Origin: Armillaria gallica | Taxonomy: Eukaryota > Basidiomycota > Agaricomycetes > Agaricales > Physalacriaceae | Assembly: GCA_037576215.1 (NCBI GenBank) | Contig: JBANDB010000008.1 | Coordinates: forward strand, 496,001 to 560,000 | Direction: 5' to 3' | DNA: 64,000 bases | Shown here: one piece after another, positions 10,229 through 23,905 of the stretch | Layout: each line of letters starts with the position of its first letter | How positions within the stretch are numbered: position 1 is the stretch's first letter | The notes under the pieces: generated by a model | Told to the model about the DNA's origin: nothing | Database searches by the model: none | The model's input: only the letters and a program-made list of their open reading frames with translations | Position numbers and translations under genes: made by a program

Positions 10229-13200
10229 TCTAGTGCCCGGAAAAACATCGACATCGATAACCGTGACACCTCTCAGCAAACCTCATTTCATGCTCACCGT
10301 CTGAATTTTGAGAGCATTTATGTACAAAGCTCCCGTTGCTTGCACCGCTGAATTACTTTGAGATTTACTATTGCGGTTTAGCTGGTTTTCATCAAAAATC
10401 GAGTCACTCACATTGACGTCAATGGACACACATAAGGTCGTCCTCAGTTTCAAACTAGACATATCTTCTAGCAAATATGTACACCCACCATTGAAGATAC
10501 TGAGCTTTACCATCGCGCGCAGATCTAAAATAGAGCTAAGAATGTGTGCCTGATTAACAGCGACGTCGTTATCAGCGGCTACATATAGCGCGGACAACAA
10601 TTTAACCGTCGTGTATCTCCCTAGGCAAGTTAGGACAGATCATGATAATTCAGACACCAAATGAGTTACCGCATGAAGATCCAGAAAAACTTACGCGTGT
10701 GCTACCTTGGGCAGCGGGCGAAAACTCGTCGTCCACGTAGACACTCGGAACCTCTCATGTTCGCTCACTGAACAGCGACATAAAGACGTCTTGGCGATAC
10801 CCTCGAAACTCATTTTTGGTGTCTTCCTGTGTCTTTGATATAGGGTTCCACAAGGCGGTATAACAGGAGACTGCGGGAAAACGCACTCGTCCCGGATAGT
10901 TCTGGAGGACTGAGTATTGGGGGATGCGAACTACATTTAACTGTGTGAGATATGACTAGCACTCAAAGCACGCATCATACCTTGAAAGAAGTAAGGCCAT
11001 GAGTCCGATAGCCCAAGTCGTAGTCTTGACTGACCCTTACAAAGTGCCCATCCTGAAAGAACGGCGTCTGTGGCAATATGTTCGTCGAATAAGTTGACGT
11101 CAAGCCCTTGGTCTACCTACCTCCTTTCAATATCATCAGTGATGACATATGTACCCGATGGCCCATACTATAGTTAAGAATATCTTTAAATAGAATTTCT
11201 GTAAGATCCTGGTGAGGGGAGGAAGTGCGGCGAAGTCATGGTATGCTCCAGCGACGCCAGATCACGGTAAACCTTCAATATTTGCATCAGCGCTGATCTT
11301 GGTTCTGAACATCTATGAAATAAGCCCCGTCTCGAGAGCGAGTTAACATCTCGATACTGTCATGGTTGCAAGCACGGTAGTAAGAGACGAAGCGAATGAG
11401 GCAGAATGGGCAGTACAGAATTGACGGTTTGTATAAGAGGACACAATAAAAAACACCAAAATTCCTGCAGGAATGGTATATGTACGAGGTAGTACCGTCG
11501 CAGCTATCACCGGTTGCTGCAGTACGAGCTATGTGCGAGTCGAAGGAAGATTTCTTGAGACAATATCTTCGTCGAGTATTTTTCAGCTGAATACGCAAAA
11601 CATGCCTTGGGCCGCGGCAAAGAAAGGGTCGAACAATGGCCTCAGAAGGCGATGAAGGCAGGAAGCAAAGACGCGTCGAGTAGAAGCGGGAAGGTGACGC
11701 GTGGATGAAATCTTGAGGTTTAGGATTCAAAGCCTGAAGCTTGGAGGACAAGGTCCGCCAGAGGACGCTGGTGATATGCGCTAGATGCATCATGGGCACT
11801 GCCGTGGCGAGACAGCCTTATTAAGACACCTCTACCTGCGCTAGACTGCGGTACATGGTCATCTTTCCGTACCTAACCGGCGAGGAGAAGGAACTTACAC
11901 GCGAGACACGTATTCTGCTGTCACCTCCTTTTGCCGAGTAACTCTGCAACACTGACAGCATCCAACTCAAGGCATGGCTCTTGGTAGAGAATGCGTCAGT
12001 GGCGACATTCCCTCTTATAATCGCCATGGCTCCCGTAAAGATCACTGACCGGTGCCCCGTGGACCTCATTTGTCTTGAATGCCATTTTTAGAGAACGCAA
12101 AGCTACGTTCGGTATTCTTTTGTGTCACATCCTAGACGTCCCCAAGGTGGGTGTCGAGAAATGCTGTCCATACGCCGTGTCCAGCATTACAGAGTGCGAC
12201 GCGGCTGGGCGGGCCGTGGAAGTTTGCGTGGATTTGACTTTCCTGTAAGAAGAGATTGGGAACGGGGCGGCGGCGACAATACTGGATTAGTCGGAAAGGA
12301 ATATACGAGTGTTAGAGCTCTAACCTGACCCTCAATTCCCCCCTCATAGGGTTGCAGACAAAACCTCAGCCAGTCTTGGGCAGGAAGGCTATTCACAATA
12401 CTAGGACTCCGCCGCTATTGTTGCTGCTAACGCCATCGCCGTCGAGCTCCTACACCCTAGTATGAAGAATTCTTTGAATGTATTGTCCGACCAGTGTTCT
12501 CCTAAGAGGCTTACCATTCTGACCGCCGACTTCTACACGTCGCTTACTGCCCAGCACCTTTCAACGCCTCAGTTCCCCTGGTTTTCTCTACAGGTTGACT
12601 TTGTTTTCAATCGGCGTCGATGTGACGGGACCCGTGTGTTTGACTCAGGACTGTGCATCAAGGCGACACTTATTTGCATGGAATAAAACCTTGCCTTGTT
12701 CTGCTCTGTGAGGTTTGAAAGTCCGAAAGTTCGATTGAAAGTACAAGTTGAAGACCTGTACTATCTAAATTAGCCACGAAATTATCGATTTGAATAACAA
12801 CGTGCTGTTCATAACATGTCACTTCACAAGGCTCGTGAGTTCGGTAATGTGCTTCTCCAGACAAGGGCTATATGGTTAGTATGGGGAATTCCAGGTGTTA
12901 ACGACTGCAGTGCTCGGTATTGAGTCCATCTTGAAGCTACACCAACATTAACATATTTAAAGACAGCAGAGACTGCTCACCGCATGATACGGCTCCGCAT
13001 GGTTTGAAGCTTGGGCAATGGAGTTTTGACGCTAAACACGAGGCTTGATCTGGTAAAATGACGAGTAAAGTATCGGCTTCAGTGATCATCGACATCCACT
13101 GATGGTAGCGTGGGCTTTGGATCCGCAAGGAGTTGGATGCAGCAAGTTTGAGCTTGGTCCGAAACCTGGATGAAGTGAATATCAGCAAAATAAAATCAGC

Positions 13201-16200
13201 GAAATGTTACGCCTACGAGAGCCCAGAAGGTCCTGCTGTCTGTTTCTTTTCCTGAAGTCATGCGTCATTGGTAATGGCGCGAAGGTGGTACACAGTGATG
13301 CTCTGCGAGAAGGTCAACAATAACAATCCAGATAAGAGGAATGGTTTACTGCTATACAGTGTTGCTTGGTTCCACAAATATCTATCTCAAACTTGCGTTA
13401 GCTCCCGTAGTATTCCTATTTTAAAAGGTTCCAGCCATGAGTAAAGGTAACATCGCTGAATAGCCGTTATAAATACTTACTTGTTTTCGGCCGTCGTCTC
13501 TGTAGAGTGAATGCAGCATGATGGAGATCAGATGTTAACGAAGAGTCACCGGGGGTGTGCATCTCGCTTTGGGAGTCTTGCGGAAAGGCTAGAGCAAATT
13601 AGGGCAGAAACCAAATTATCCCAATATCTAATCACTTACGCTTTTCGCGGGACGGCAACCCATCATCCGGGTGCAACGTCATCACGGTCATTGTAAAATG
13701 TGCTTTCTATCTCATGAGCAACGGCCTTTGACAAGAAATAGAACATGACTGACTGCGGGTGTTCGTAGCTTCCTATGATATTTCAGAGCGCTAAGCACGA
13801 CTATTCTGGTATATGTTGAGACCCAGGGGTATAGATAAGCATGCGGTAGCGTAAACAACCAGAGAAAAGCCTACACGAGGGTGTCCTCATCCACGGATGA
13901 AAGCACATCTCTAGTAGAAAGCCCGTACATGCGGAACCACTCGTGAAATTGTGAGTGATCGTCTGAATGTAATAATGAGCTACCTTATCCTGGAAGTAAT
14001 CTCGGGCCTCATTTCTTGGTAGTATCTGATGGTTTCGAAATATGGTTCAATAAGGTATGCCAGTAGACTGCGGGCAAACACATCGTAGCTTGGAGAGTAG
14101 CTAGACAGGAGCTACATTCATTTTCCCTCGTAAGATACTCCTGCCGCTCGAGAACAGAGTTACGTACCTTTGATGTAAGCAAGGATAGCATTTGGGAGCC
14201 CTGTATTGCGTTTCAAGTCCCCACAAAGTGTCTATCTTGACAGGACGGCACGACTGTGGTTTGAAAGTTAGTCGAATCGTGGTCATACCAATACCAGAAT
14301 TTCCGTACCTCCTTCCTACACAGTCCTGCCCATCATAGGGTCAGACGGCGACGAGATTATGCTCTCATCGATTGGCGCAGTATGAGGCTAGGAGCTGCGC
14401 GTGGGTCAGGGTCGGTCGAAGGAACGTTGCTTGAGGGGACGGTTTTGTAAAAACTGGATGAGCACTCTATGTTAAGTACACATACCCCGTATTCCGCTAT
14501 CTGAAGCAGAAAATATGCTTAGTTCTAGGAGCCAATGTGTCACCGTGCGTCTTTCAAGTTCATATTTTTGTGCAGCTCCAAGATTCCCTAAGGATTTCTC
14601 AATCTTGCAGTCTGGCCCATAGATAAAGGATAAGATAAGATCAATCCGTCAGTAAGACGGGGCCCTAGAGGACGGAGGAAGCCTTGAACCTGAAGGCAAG
14701 GGTGCTCGGGAAATAATATTTTACACATAAGGTCGAAATATTTATTTCAGGTCGGTGAGTTGGGACCAACCACCCACGTGACTCTAGTATGCCTATTTAT
14801 AGGGCTGTTTTATAACATCATATCTCTACTTTTGGGTTATACTCCGCCATATCCGCCGGCACATCTGTCCACTATCTTGTTTTGTTACTTTCCTGGTGAT
14901 ATCTCACCATAGTCATTGAGTAGACTCCTGTTCTATGAAAAGGATAGTTCAAGATTTATATTATTAAGTTCTAAGAGCACCCAAAGGTTCCCCCTCAGAA
15001 ATTTTTTTCAGCCCCTCCGGAGCCAACCAACCACCCTGCCGGATGTGCCGGACCGACATTCCGGAGCACCCTTGCCTGAAGGTGATGGTAAATTGCTCGC
15101 AGCCCGGCCCGACTCCCGACTTGGTTGTTGTCATTTGTTGATTCCCGTGGCTACCGACATTTTCATCCTCTTGCTTTCATCATCATGCACGATCCTCTCA
15201 CCATGCGCCTCGTATTCCGTCACTTTTGACCAGCCGATCAAGGTGAGACTCCCTAGTCCAACTCCTATGCCTTGTTTATTCATTCATTCGTGCTCAACGT
15301 AGGACGAAGCCATGCTACCCTTGAGATCTTGAACGCCAGCCACAGTTTCCAAGGAGGATGACATTTGCGACTTAGGCTTATGGAGTGGTGATCATGAGGA
15401 GATATCGTTAGGGATACTGTGGTGTGTCTGTTTCTCGTATTCTGTCCACAACCTACAGCAGCTCTGACGCGTATGGATGCTTGAAGTAGCCGTCAAGACA
15501 CGACTCCAGTGTGCGGCCCCTTGATTACGCTAATTTTCGTTCCGTGCGCGATGAGAGAAAAAGCCAATATTCGGTCGAGCAGTCCCTGCTGAAGAACACC
15601 GCCTCTGTGAGTGATATGGCCCTTTCAGAGCGCAGAACCTTGACTTACAGGTTATGAAGTGGCCAACTTGCATGCATACGCCAAAGGAGGTGGTTGCAGG
15701 TCGGTACCTTTACGAGAACGCGGGCGAAGTCACAGATGGATACAGCATACCATGTTCATGTCACGAGGGAGCCAGGTACTTCATTACTCTTGCATTTCGT
15801 TCCTTTTACTCACCTTCAGTAGATTAGTGCAACCTCGATGTCGATGTTACGGGCTATCCGTGAGTTCTACATTATGTGACATGATGCCTGCGATAGGGGA
15901 GAGACCTTCAAACAAATTGTGCGTAGTATTCATTTCCCTGCTAAACTTGTCAAACTCACCGGCCCCCGTAGTTTTCGGCCCGTCAGAGCGCCATATTGTG
16001 ACCATCGATTCTCCAACTCCTTATCCCTTCGTCGGTGCATGTAGATGACTGAATGATTCTGTAAGGAGAGGATTATCGTATCGGTTACGTCATCTCGGTA
16101 GCCGGGTGGTACGTCGTGCTGAATTCTTTTCCCACCTAAGCAGAGCTCATCTCAGCTTTTCAGGCAACATCGGCCGCACAACACAATACTCCATGTGTGT

Positions 16201-16550
16201 CAATATGATTCTCCCTCGATTGGTCGCCATACTTTTATCGCACACGGCTTAGTACGAAAAATTGCCGCCGGTAGAGGACAGCGTCCTTCTACTGCTGCTT
16301 CCTTTTTATTGCTGTCATTGATATTGGGTACTCACGAACGTGGAGTCAAGGGACAACGTAAGCTTCCTCACGCTCCCTGATATCCAACAACGAACGTCTT
16401 TAGTAGACTGCGTTCTCGCTTGCGAAAATCAGCGGACTTGTTCCCTAACCCCGTACATCGCAAGACGTGAGAACGGGGAGGCCGCTCGTGATGATCAGAT
16501 GTTCGGGGAAGTGAGCCGGGCCAGGTCAAAAGACAATCTGTGGTCAGTCG
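10229..16550. other. Long stretch without recognisable genes
   Basis: Many ORFs of 60-170 codons on both strands (largest 11287-11799 minus; others near 14,916-15,302 and 15,659-16,048 plus). None shows a motif, and neighbours cannot be joined convincingly through introns. A fragment of the dispersed repeat lies at 11,735-11,820. The region may hold decayed genes too divergent to see by eye. Confidence 0.45.
11735..11820 (+). repeat. Dispersed repeat fragment
   Basis: About 85 bp nearly identical to 20,815-20,895; both contain GAAGCTTGGAGGACAA and GCATCATGGGCACTGCCG. A more diverged third copy is at 26,213-26,270. The similarity stops at the GCACTGCCG end. Confidence 0.75.
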
Positions 16551-17846
16551 TCGGTCCATTCGCGCATGGTGATTTGACTCATGGATATGTTTTTAGATTT
16601 CAGGAGTGTTTCCTGTCAATCTCGAGTTATGATTAACTGGTTCGCTATTTGTCACGTAGCGAGAATAATTCATGATACTTCTATCTTTTCCTATTCGCAA
16701 CACGACCATTAATCCTTTGGTTCATATCCACTTACCACCAGCTCCTTCGATCATCTGCTACTTAGACGGTCCTTTATTTCCGTTCATCCGCTGGAGGCTG
16801 CTTCCTGCTTTTACGCCATTCATGGTCCTGATGTTCCTCCTATAAAAGAGACAGACTTTACAACCTCAGCACCGTGGTGAATGTTCACTCTGAACGAGCC
16901 AAAGAGGTGAGGTTACATCACAAATAACAAGGCTTGAGGGAAACCTCTCGCCGCCTTGCTTTCTAGTATCTTGTCCAGCGCTCACTGGGGAGGGATGGGC
17001 ACAGTATCCACATCTTCTAGGATGGATTCGACATCTTTCCAGGTCGATTCCCAGTCTCAGTCTGGGAGCACAGAACTTGAGCTATCAAGTTCGACCAGCA
17101 TGGTCATCGAGCTTCCGATACCGCCTTAGTATTCCCGTCTTCTAGTACAGCGTTATTGCCAAGGACTGGGACAGAGTACAAATCCTATTCGGCGTCAATT
17201 ATTCCTTCCGCAGAGAGCGGAACAGTTCTAGGCCCAGTTCGTGTTCGTATTGGTTGGCTACCCTGAATGATAGGGCTTGGGGAAATACTGCTGTCTTGCC
17301 CTTCTTGAGCGAACTGGCACTGATTGTCGTGTTTTCAGATACTTCTATGAGGTGGTGCCCTGCTTACCCATGCCGTTTTTACGGTTGGACGAAGGAATCG
17401 ACGAAAACGTATGCGGTTTTGCTATTGGGAGCATTGGGTCCGGTCGGGTCCCTCCCCGATCACGCGTGCTCTAGGGCAGGTTTCGGAGGTGTCGCCGTAG
17501 TTACCACTGTTCGTAGCTTACGACTGCACTATCACATCCACTCTCTCCCTTGGACCCAGCGAGACGGTACCACCATCAGCAAAGGGCAAGTGCTTGAACC
17601 ATGAGCTGAGAGCATCTGTTTCAAACTAGCATCACTCAAATAAATTTCGTGCTCTAGCACGGAGATTAGATTGCTGTTAATATTTGTACGTTGACTTTGG
17701 GCGTGTATCCTTAACAGCACCGCTGAGCGTGAGACGTATCAAGCATCTGAACACGGGTCAACATTGTCCTCCCCTCCATCACTCCTGCACAGGACGACCA
17801 AGACCTCCTCGTGCGCACGCAGCTTGGTCCCATCCCTACGTCGGCC

Positions 17847-19748
17847 ATGAACACTAGTATGTAGGATTTTTTGCATCTTATGCTTCACATTCTTACTTTG
17901 CTGTGACTAGAAGGAGAATCCGATGAGCTTTTGACGGCATCATCGAAGGATTACATCCAAGAAGATGACAGCATGGAAGCGGAGGATTACATTCTCAAAG
18001 GCAAAAGTACTTCTAAAGATAGCATGGAATCGGGGGTAAGCACGTACTACTTAAGTATTCCAGAGATGTCATTAATAATATGTTGCGTGCTCCAGTATGA
18101 GGACCCTCCTAAAATCACACTCTCTTCCCTCGTCGAGACCGGGCAAGCAGAATCGGCCATTCCAGTATTGAAGCAACGATCCTACACTGGTAAATTGGCC
18201 ATACCATCTGCTCTGGCCAATGCTCCCTGTGCCGACCTTGGTGTCATTGGATTCTTGGAGGAGCTCAACGCGGTCCTTGGCAAGTCATACACTGAGGACG
18301 AAGTTCACCCCGTATTATACTCAATTCTCGATTTCTACGAATGGCAAAATCGCGACTTTGGCACGGTCTTTGCTCATTTCCATGGAGTTGACTATGAGAT
18401 CGATGCCATTGACCTGAGCAGAGTACGTGAGGACAAGGAGGAAGACCGGACGATGCGACAAGATGTGGTCGGTGATGGCAGGATCACCGAGAGCGACGTA
18501 CCCCCTCGGCGCGTGTGGGACCTGGAAGCAAATCGGGTGGTGCCATACTGGGTGGCTAGGGAAGACGAGGACGGGGAACGAAATATATGGGGGATATCAC
18601 ATGCATGGATGGACGACAAGGAGCGCGGAGATGTGATGACACCCATCAATGGATATGAGTGGCCTGTTCCCATCCCAAAGGATGCTAACCTTGATCTGAT
18701 CCGCATCGAGATGTTGAACCTTGGAGCGAAGTATGCATGGTTGGATGTTCTGTGTTTGAGACAGCCGGGTGGGCGAGGGGAGTATCTCCGCAAGGAGGAG
18801 TGGAAGCTCGACGTGCCCACAATCGGGAATGTGTATGACAATTATGAAGGACGTGTGGTGTGCTACTTCAACGGACTGGGTCGGCCACTGAATTCGACAC
18901 CGGACTTCGACAGTGACCGGAGTTGGTTCAGGCGTGCATGGACATTGCAGGAGATTGGTGCTACCACTGAGCGCATCATAATTGGTGGTGAAACCGGCGA
19001 CGACAGCATATCAGAGATATTCCGCAAACGACTGGATTCATTAGGGGATCCGTGGCAGATGGACAATGCCCTGTCACAGATGCAGAAACGGGTGTCAACA
19101 AATCCTACGGACAGAGTCGCAGGCTTGGCATTCCTTCTCTTCACGGAGTATATCCCAACATACGATGCGGAGCAGTCGGAAGAGAATGCATGGGCAGCGC
19201 TCGTAAATGCCATGGTGGATTGGTCTCGGTTGAACTTGCTTTTCTGCTACCCTGAGCCTGGGAACGGAACCAAATGTTGGCGAGCATCATGGGAGCAGGT
19301 AATGAACACGACATTCCTATCGTTAGACGGTGTTCCAGCTGACGGCGAAACTGGTGTTGGTCGAACTGATGAGACAGATGTTGACTGGTATCAGGGACCA
19401 TGTATCAACTCGGCCAAAGTGCGGGGATTGGCCGACACTTCAGGCAAAGAGACGCCTCGACAAGGGGAGTTGGTTTTCAAAGATGATACCGAGGAACCCC
19501 TCGCATTCAACATCCTGGCTGACCACCAATACTCAATTCCCGATGGCTCATACACACTCATAGGCTGTAAGAGACATGACTACGTTGAAGAAGCTGACGG
19601 GACGGACCGGTGGATAACCATAATATCTGACATGTGGGTAGTCGGGCGGCGAAGACCGGACGGGAAGTTTGAGAAATTGTCGGTGGTTAGTATTGACGAG
19701 GATCTAGAGGACATTTCGCTACCGGAGGCTAAAATGGATCTGTGTTGA
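17847..19748 (+). CDS. HET-domain protein (copy 1, intact)
   Basis: Predicted 595-residue heterokaryon-incompatibility (HET) domain protein. HET-domain proteins act in non-self recognition and cell death after fusion in fungi. HET-type motifs appear in order: GISHAW (about residue 210), YAWLDVLCLRQ (about 256) and WFRRAWTLQE (about 320). Model: exon 1 17847-17856 (ATG plus seven bases), intron 17857-17910, exon 2 17911-18035, intron 18036-18095, exon 3 18096-19748. The second intron is 60 bp, in frame and stop-free, so a naive ORF runs through it; the paralogue at 23.9 kb has an intron at the equivalent place. The C-terminus ends KMDLC. The partner that triggers it cannot be told from the sequence. 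Paralogues lie at 23,906-25,677 and 48,880-52,049. Confidence 0.85.
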
Positions 19749-20814
19749 TATGGTTCCCACCTACTGTCCTACCAATATTAGTGTTGCCGATTTTCTGACT
19801 ACGAGCCATCCCTTCCCATTACTTGATTTTCCTTATCGTTGGCTACTGTCGTAATTACGAAATCTCGAACTATGCTCTATGATCGTCAATAACATAGCCT
19901 CCACCAAACTCGTCATCGTCGAGAAAGGCCTGGTTTAAAAGGCTGTGCAAATACTCCAGGACATGTAAGTGATTATCTATTTAGGATTGTGTGAGTATTG
20001 AGATAGCGAGCTCAGGAGGAGAGCCGGTCAAATACGGACTTCGAGTCGGACGAGCCGAAATTTAGTGAGAAAATGGACACGTCCGGCCGCGCTTCAATGA
20101 TACATCACTCCTGAAAGAAAGAGCGCTGGCGGCTGAAAGCTCTCGAGTCAAATACGCAGCCAGCAAGGTGAACTTCGACATTATCTCGTCGCTTATGCAA
20201 TCTTTTGTTGCATGTTCCTATTTGTGCGAGAATAACAAAACGGTCTACTCATATGGTAAGAAAAGGGGCTCAAGGATTCTGTACAGTGCGAAGCAGATGA
20301 GCGAGCCTGGGAGATCTGCGTGGATGTGGGTGAAGGCGGCGTTAATGTCGGTGGCGGTATACGAAGCGACGAGAACAGGACATCGGTTCCGCTGGGATTA
20401 TTGATCGTGTCTGAGGGTACGAGCTATGAGAGCGACTAGGTAGCCTTCTTTAAGAAAAAGGCAACTGCAGACAACCGAGGTGGAGATGAGAGTCAATGAA
20501 CCAAGGTCTAGATCATCACCAAAGTTTCAAGAGCGTTCACCATCAGGACTTCGATGGAACTCGACCTACCATAGTGGCTACGTCAATGGGAGAGAACGCT
20601 GGAAATTACAGACAAGCAAACTACAAATTCGTCAGATAAACCATAAATTATCGGGAGAAAAGGGGTAGTACCAATCTCTAATGCTCAGTCGTGTTGCAGC
20701 AGAACGACTGAAGCCGGAAATACACTCAGAGGGTCGAAGATTCGCAACATTCGCAGATCGAACATCGGCCAGAAAAAGCGGCAAGGGAACGAATGGGTAA
20801 TACTTGAGGCCTGA

Positions 20815-22465
20815 AGCTAGAAGCTTGGAGGACAATGTCCGCTAGAGGACGCTGGTAATATGCGCTAAATGCATCATGGGCACTGCCGAAGCTCTCTATA
20901 TCAATATTCGATAACATTGTTCATACATACAGATTGATTATGTAAGCATGTTTCGACACAAAACCCTCTTCACTGCGCAAGCTCAAGATCCTAAGCATCA
21001 TTGTGAGATAAAGAACGAGGAACGATGGAAGTAACGTACTCGTTTAAACGTTATCGGTATCTTTATCAAGACCCTGCAGGCAAGGGAAGACGTCCCTAGA
21101 TAAGTTTGCGAGCCTCGTCGTTCGATCGTCTGCTGCCTCCGAACGACCGTCAGCCCAATTCGTCATCTCCGCTTCTGCCGCTCGCCTCTCTTTGGCACGT
21201 TATCCTTGTTTTCTAAAGAGGTGTTGCTGACTGAAGTCAAGACACGGCGGCAATTTGGGCTGACTTTCCCACAAGGAGGCAAAGCTGACACCCATGATGG
21301 AGGATCCCGACACCGAGGCGGATCGAATCTCCGAGGACTTCAGAGCTCTACAACGCGAAGCTCGACTCGAAGAGTATCAGGTGGAATCAGTGCCCATTCG
21401 TTGAAGGATGAGTCAGCTGAGTGCCGTCAGGTGTCAACGCCAATGGGCGACGGTGTCTTGTTCATCGACGACGGAACTATCGCAGTCACTGCTGAAGTCG
21501 GCTGTTAGATAGCGGAAGAGAGAACAAGGAGAGATAGCTACCATGATTACTTTCCAAACACGAACAGGTGTACTTGCCGATCAACTTCGCGTAGCCGGAC
21601 AAGCCTCCCAAAGTGCCCTATTTCCTCCACCCCTATCTCGCAGCTGCACTGGACTGTGGAAGGACGACTTCACTATCATCGATGTTGCTCGTGATGGATC
21701 GTGGATAAATCCGGCAGATACACGAAAGTTTTGGTCCAGCTATAGTACGGCGAGCGACAAGCAAGCTACCATTGCCGAAAATTTCGTGATATTGAGCATA
21801 GGAGCCGCACGCCTCTTTGCGCATATTGCCGAATTTCTGACTGCCTATGAGGCCTTCCAATGATGGCTTTGAGTGTCCGTCATGCCATACAGGTTGTATT
21901 TTCCGGCCGATGAGCTTTGTTGTATGACGAACATTGCATGCGCTTGGAGGAATATGGCCATGTCCGGCCGTTGCTAATGCTCAGAGGGAAACCTTCTCAG
22001 TATCCAGTGTCGATATATCTGCATGAGGAAGAATCCTTCAGTAAGTGGAAATCCCAACATGGACGGTCTGACCTTGGTACACGAATGAGGATGTGACGAA
22101 CCGACGCTTGGGGTCCAATCACGAATGTACGAGCTGGTCCTCTCGTGGCTGTTGCAACAGTATGAGCCACGATGCGTGTTCGTCGGAGGAAAATGTGTGT
22201 ATTGCTTTGCCGAACCGTCAGAAATAGCATCGCAGAATTTCAGAAATACATTTCGGGTTGAGCGGCATTGATAGTTGAGGGAAAAGACGCGTCGTTGTTT
22301 GTATCACTTTGTCGAATGTCGGTTATGCGGACCGACTTGCGCCCTCGATCAAGAAGGAAACGGCGGCTAACTTGATGGCCGGAAACCACCACGACTCTCC
22401 CGTTTTCTTTCTACTCTTTTCTTGCTTCATATCTATGCGCACGTGTTGCAGTTTGGACATGAAGA
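20815..22465 (+). repeat. Dispersed repeat downstream of HET copy 1
   Basis: Matches 26,205-27,505 at both ends (anchors CGTACTCGTTTAA, GGCACGTTATCCTT, GACGCGTCGTTGTTTGTATCA), and 3,290-4,130 (inverted) in the middle. ORFs of 100 and 106 codons at 21,206-21,508 and 21,543-21,863 are not preserved as such in the other copies. No family recognised. Confidence 0.65.
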
Positions 22466-23905
22466 CCGGAACGTCGCTTGCAAGAAGCTGGAAGGATTCA
22501 TGCAAATGAATCCGATAGGCAGAAATTCGAGGGTAAATGAGCGGTGCCACGCTCCTCGGTTCGTCGTCGGTCTATTCATGCACGATAAGCCTACTGATGG
22601 ATATATATTTAGTATTTAAATGTCTCTTCTCAACTTCCAGTTATGATTACACTCCGCGCTGTCTTTTGTTTAGAAGAATAATTCTGATTATTCATTATAC
22701 TTCTATCTTTTCCTGCTCGGCTGACCAAGGCGTACAATGTTTGGACAGTAGTTCATTAGTATCTGTCTATCGTCTATACCTCACCGCCACCAGCTCTATC
22801 GACTATTCGTGATTTTGACGGTCCTTTGTTCCATTCATCAGATTCACTATACTTTCATAATCCCTGCGTTGCTCGAAGCCTTCGCAACATTTCATTCCAG
22901 CGTCTTCCCTTAATGTTCTCCGAGGATATATAGGTGCGTACATTCGTTCGGGGTCCACTCTGAGGCTACTCATCCGCCTCCCTAGCCTTTGGTGAAACTT
23001 GAATCATCGAGCCTGGGAATGAACCGATCTCGACAGCATGAACATCGAACTCGCTGTTCCTGTATTACTGCAACTTCGGAGCTGAGGAGCTGCACGACAT
23101 CATCGCCGAAACGAATAACAATTCTATTTTACACACCAATCAGTCCTTCCGCAGAGAGAGGGGCAGCTCGAAGCCCAGTTCCACTATGCTGACCAGTGAA
23201 GCTGTGCTGTTCACGACGCATGAGAGATGAGCCAGAGTGGGGGAAGGATGGGGAAAATACTATGATCATGCGGTAGACGCGTACGCTGTTTTGGCGATTT
23301 GATGAGGTAAACGACCAGCAAACGAGAGAACTTTTGATCATAGCGAGGAACGAAGGTGCTTTTCTACTTCCTGATGGCAATCATGCATTAACCAATCATA
23401 TTAGGAAGACCGGGAAGACCTCTACACGTGTATGAATATAACCACTCTTGTGTGCACTGAGCGCTGATACGAAACCCAAGTCTGTCGGAAACCTTCCGTA
23501 TTCGCGTTGTAAAGGATATTTCAGGGCCAGGTACAGCGCTAGAGAAAATGATGATAACCATGCTATAAGTGTATCAGCGAGATTCTTCCCATTATCTTGA
23601 CGTGATGAATGGGACTCGTGAAGACATCGATGAGACTATTAATGCATCTTGTTTTGTAGACTATTATTCGGCGTCTATCTTACGGCTGTGTAGTTGATGG
23701 TGAGAAATTTCCGGGGTCGGAGCGCTACTCTGCATTCTTTTCTTCTTACTTTTCAGCACGACTGAAACCACTTGCTACGATGTTCAATGGGCTAAAACGC
23801 GCACTGACTATCGTATACCTGATGTTCAGTTGGCTGAAACGCATACTGATTGTCGCTCACCTAATGTTCGCCGGTTGGCTGCAGCAACGCAAACTGACTA
23901 CCTCC

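Larger units (their letters stand above)
16560..22470 (+). repeat. Tandem segmental duplication, copy 1
   Basis: First half of an imperfect tandem duplication. An upstream block (about 16,580-17,480) matches 22,600-23,310, the central HET gene matches the HET gene at 23,906-25,677, and the downstream blocks (20,815-21,200 and 22,100-22,460) match 26,210-26,600 and 27,155-27,510. Order and orientation are the same in both copies. The spacing of matched landmarks is about 5-6 kb. Confidence 0.75.

Noticed and set aside
11287..11799. 170-codon minus-strand ORF as a gene
   Set aside because: Its first part lies in a dispersed repeat (11,735-11,820), composition is irregular and no motif or neighbouring exon supports it.
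18392..18841. 149-codon ORF opposite HET copy 1, with a counterpart opposite copy 2
   Set aside because: Antisense shadow of the conserved HET-domain frame; similarity between the two is explained by the sense-strand coding constraint.
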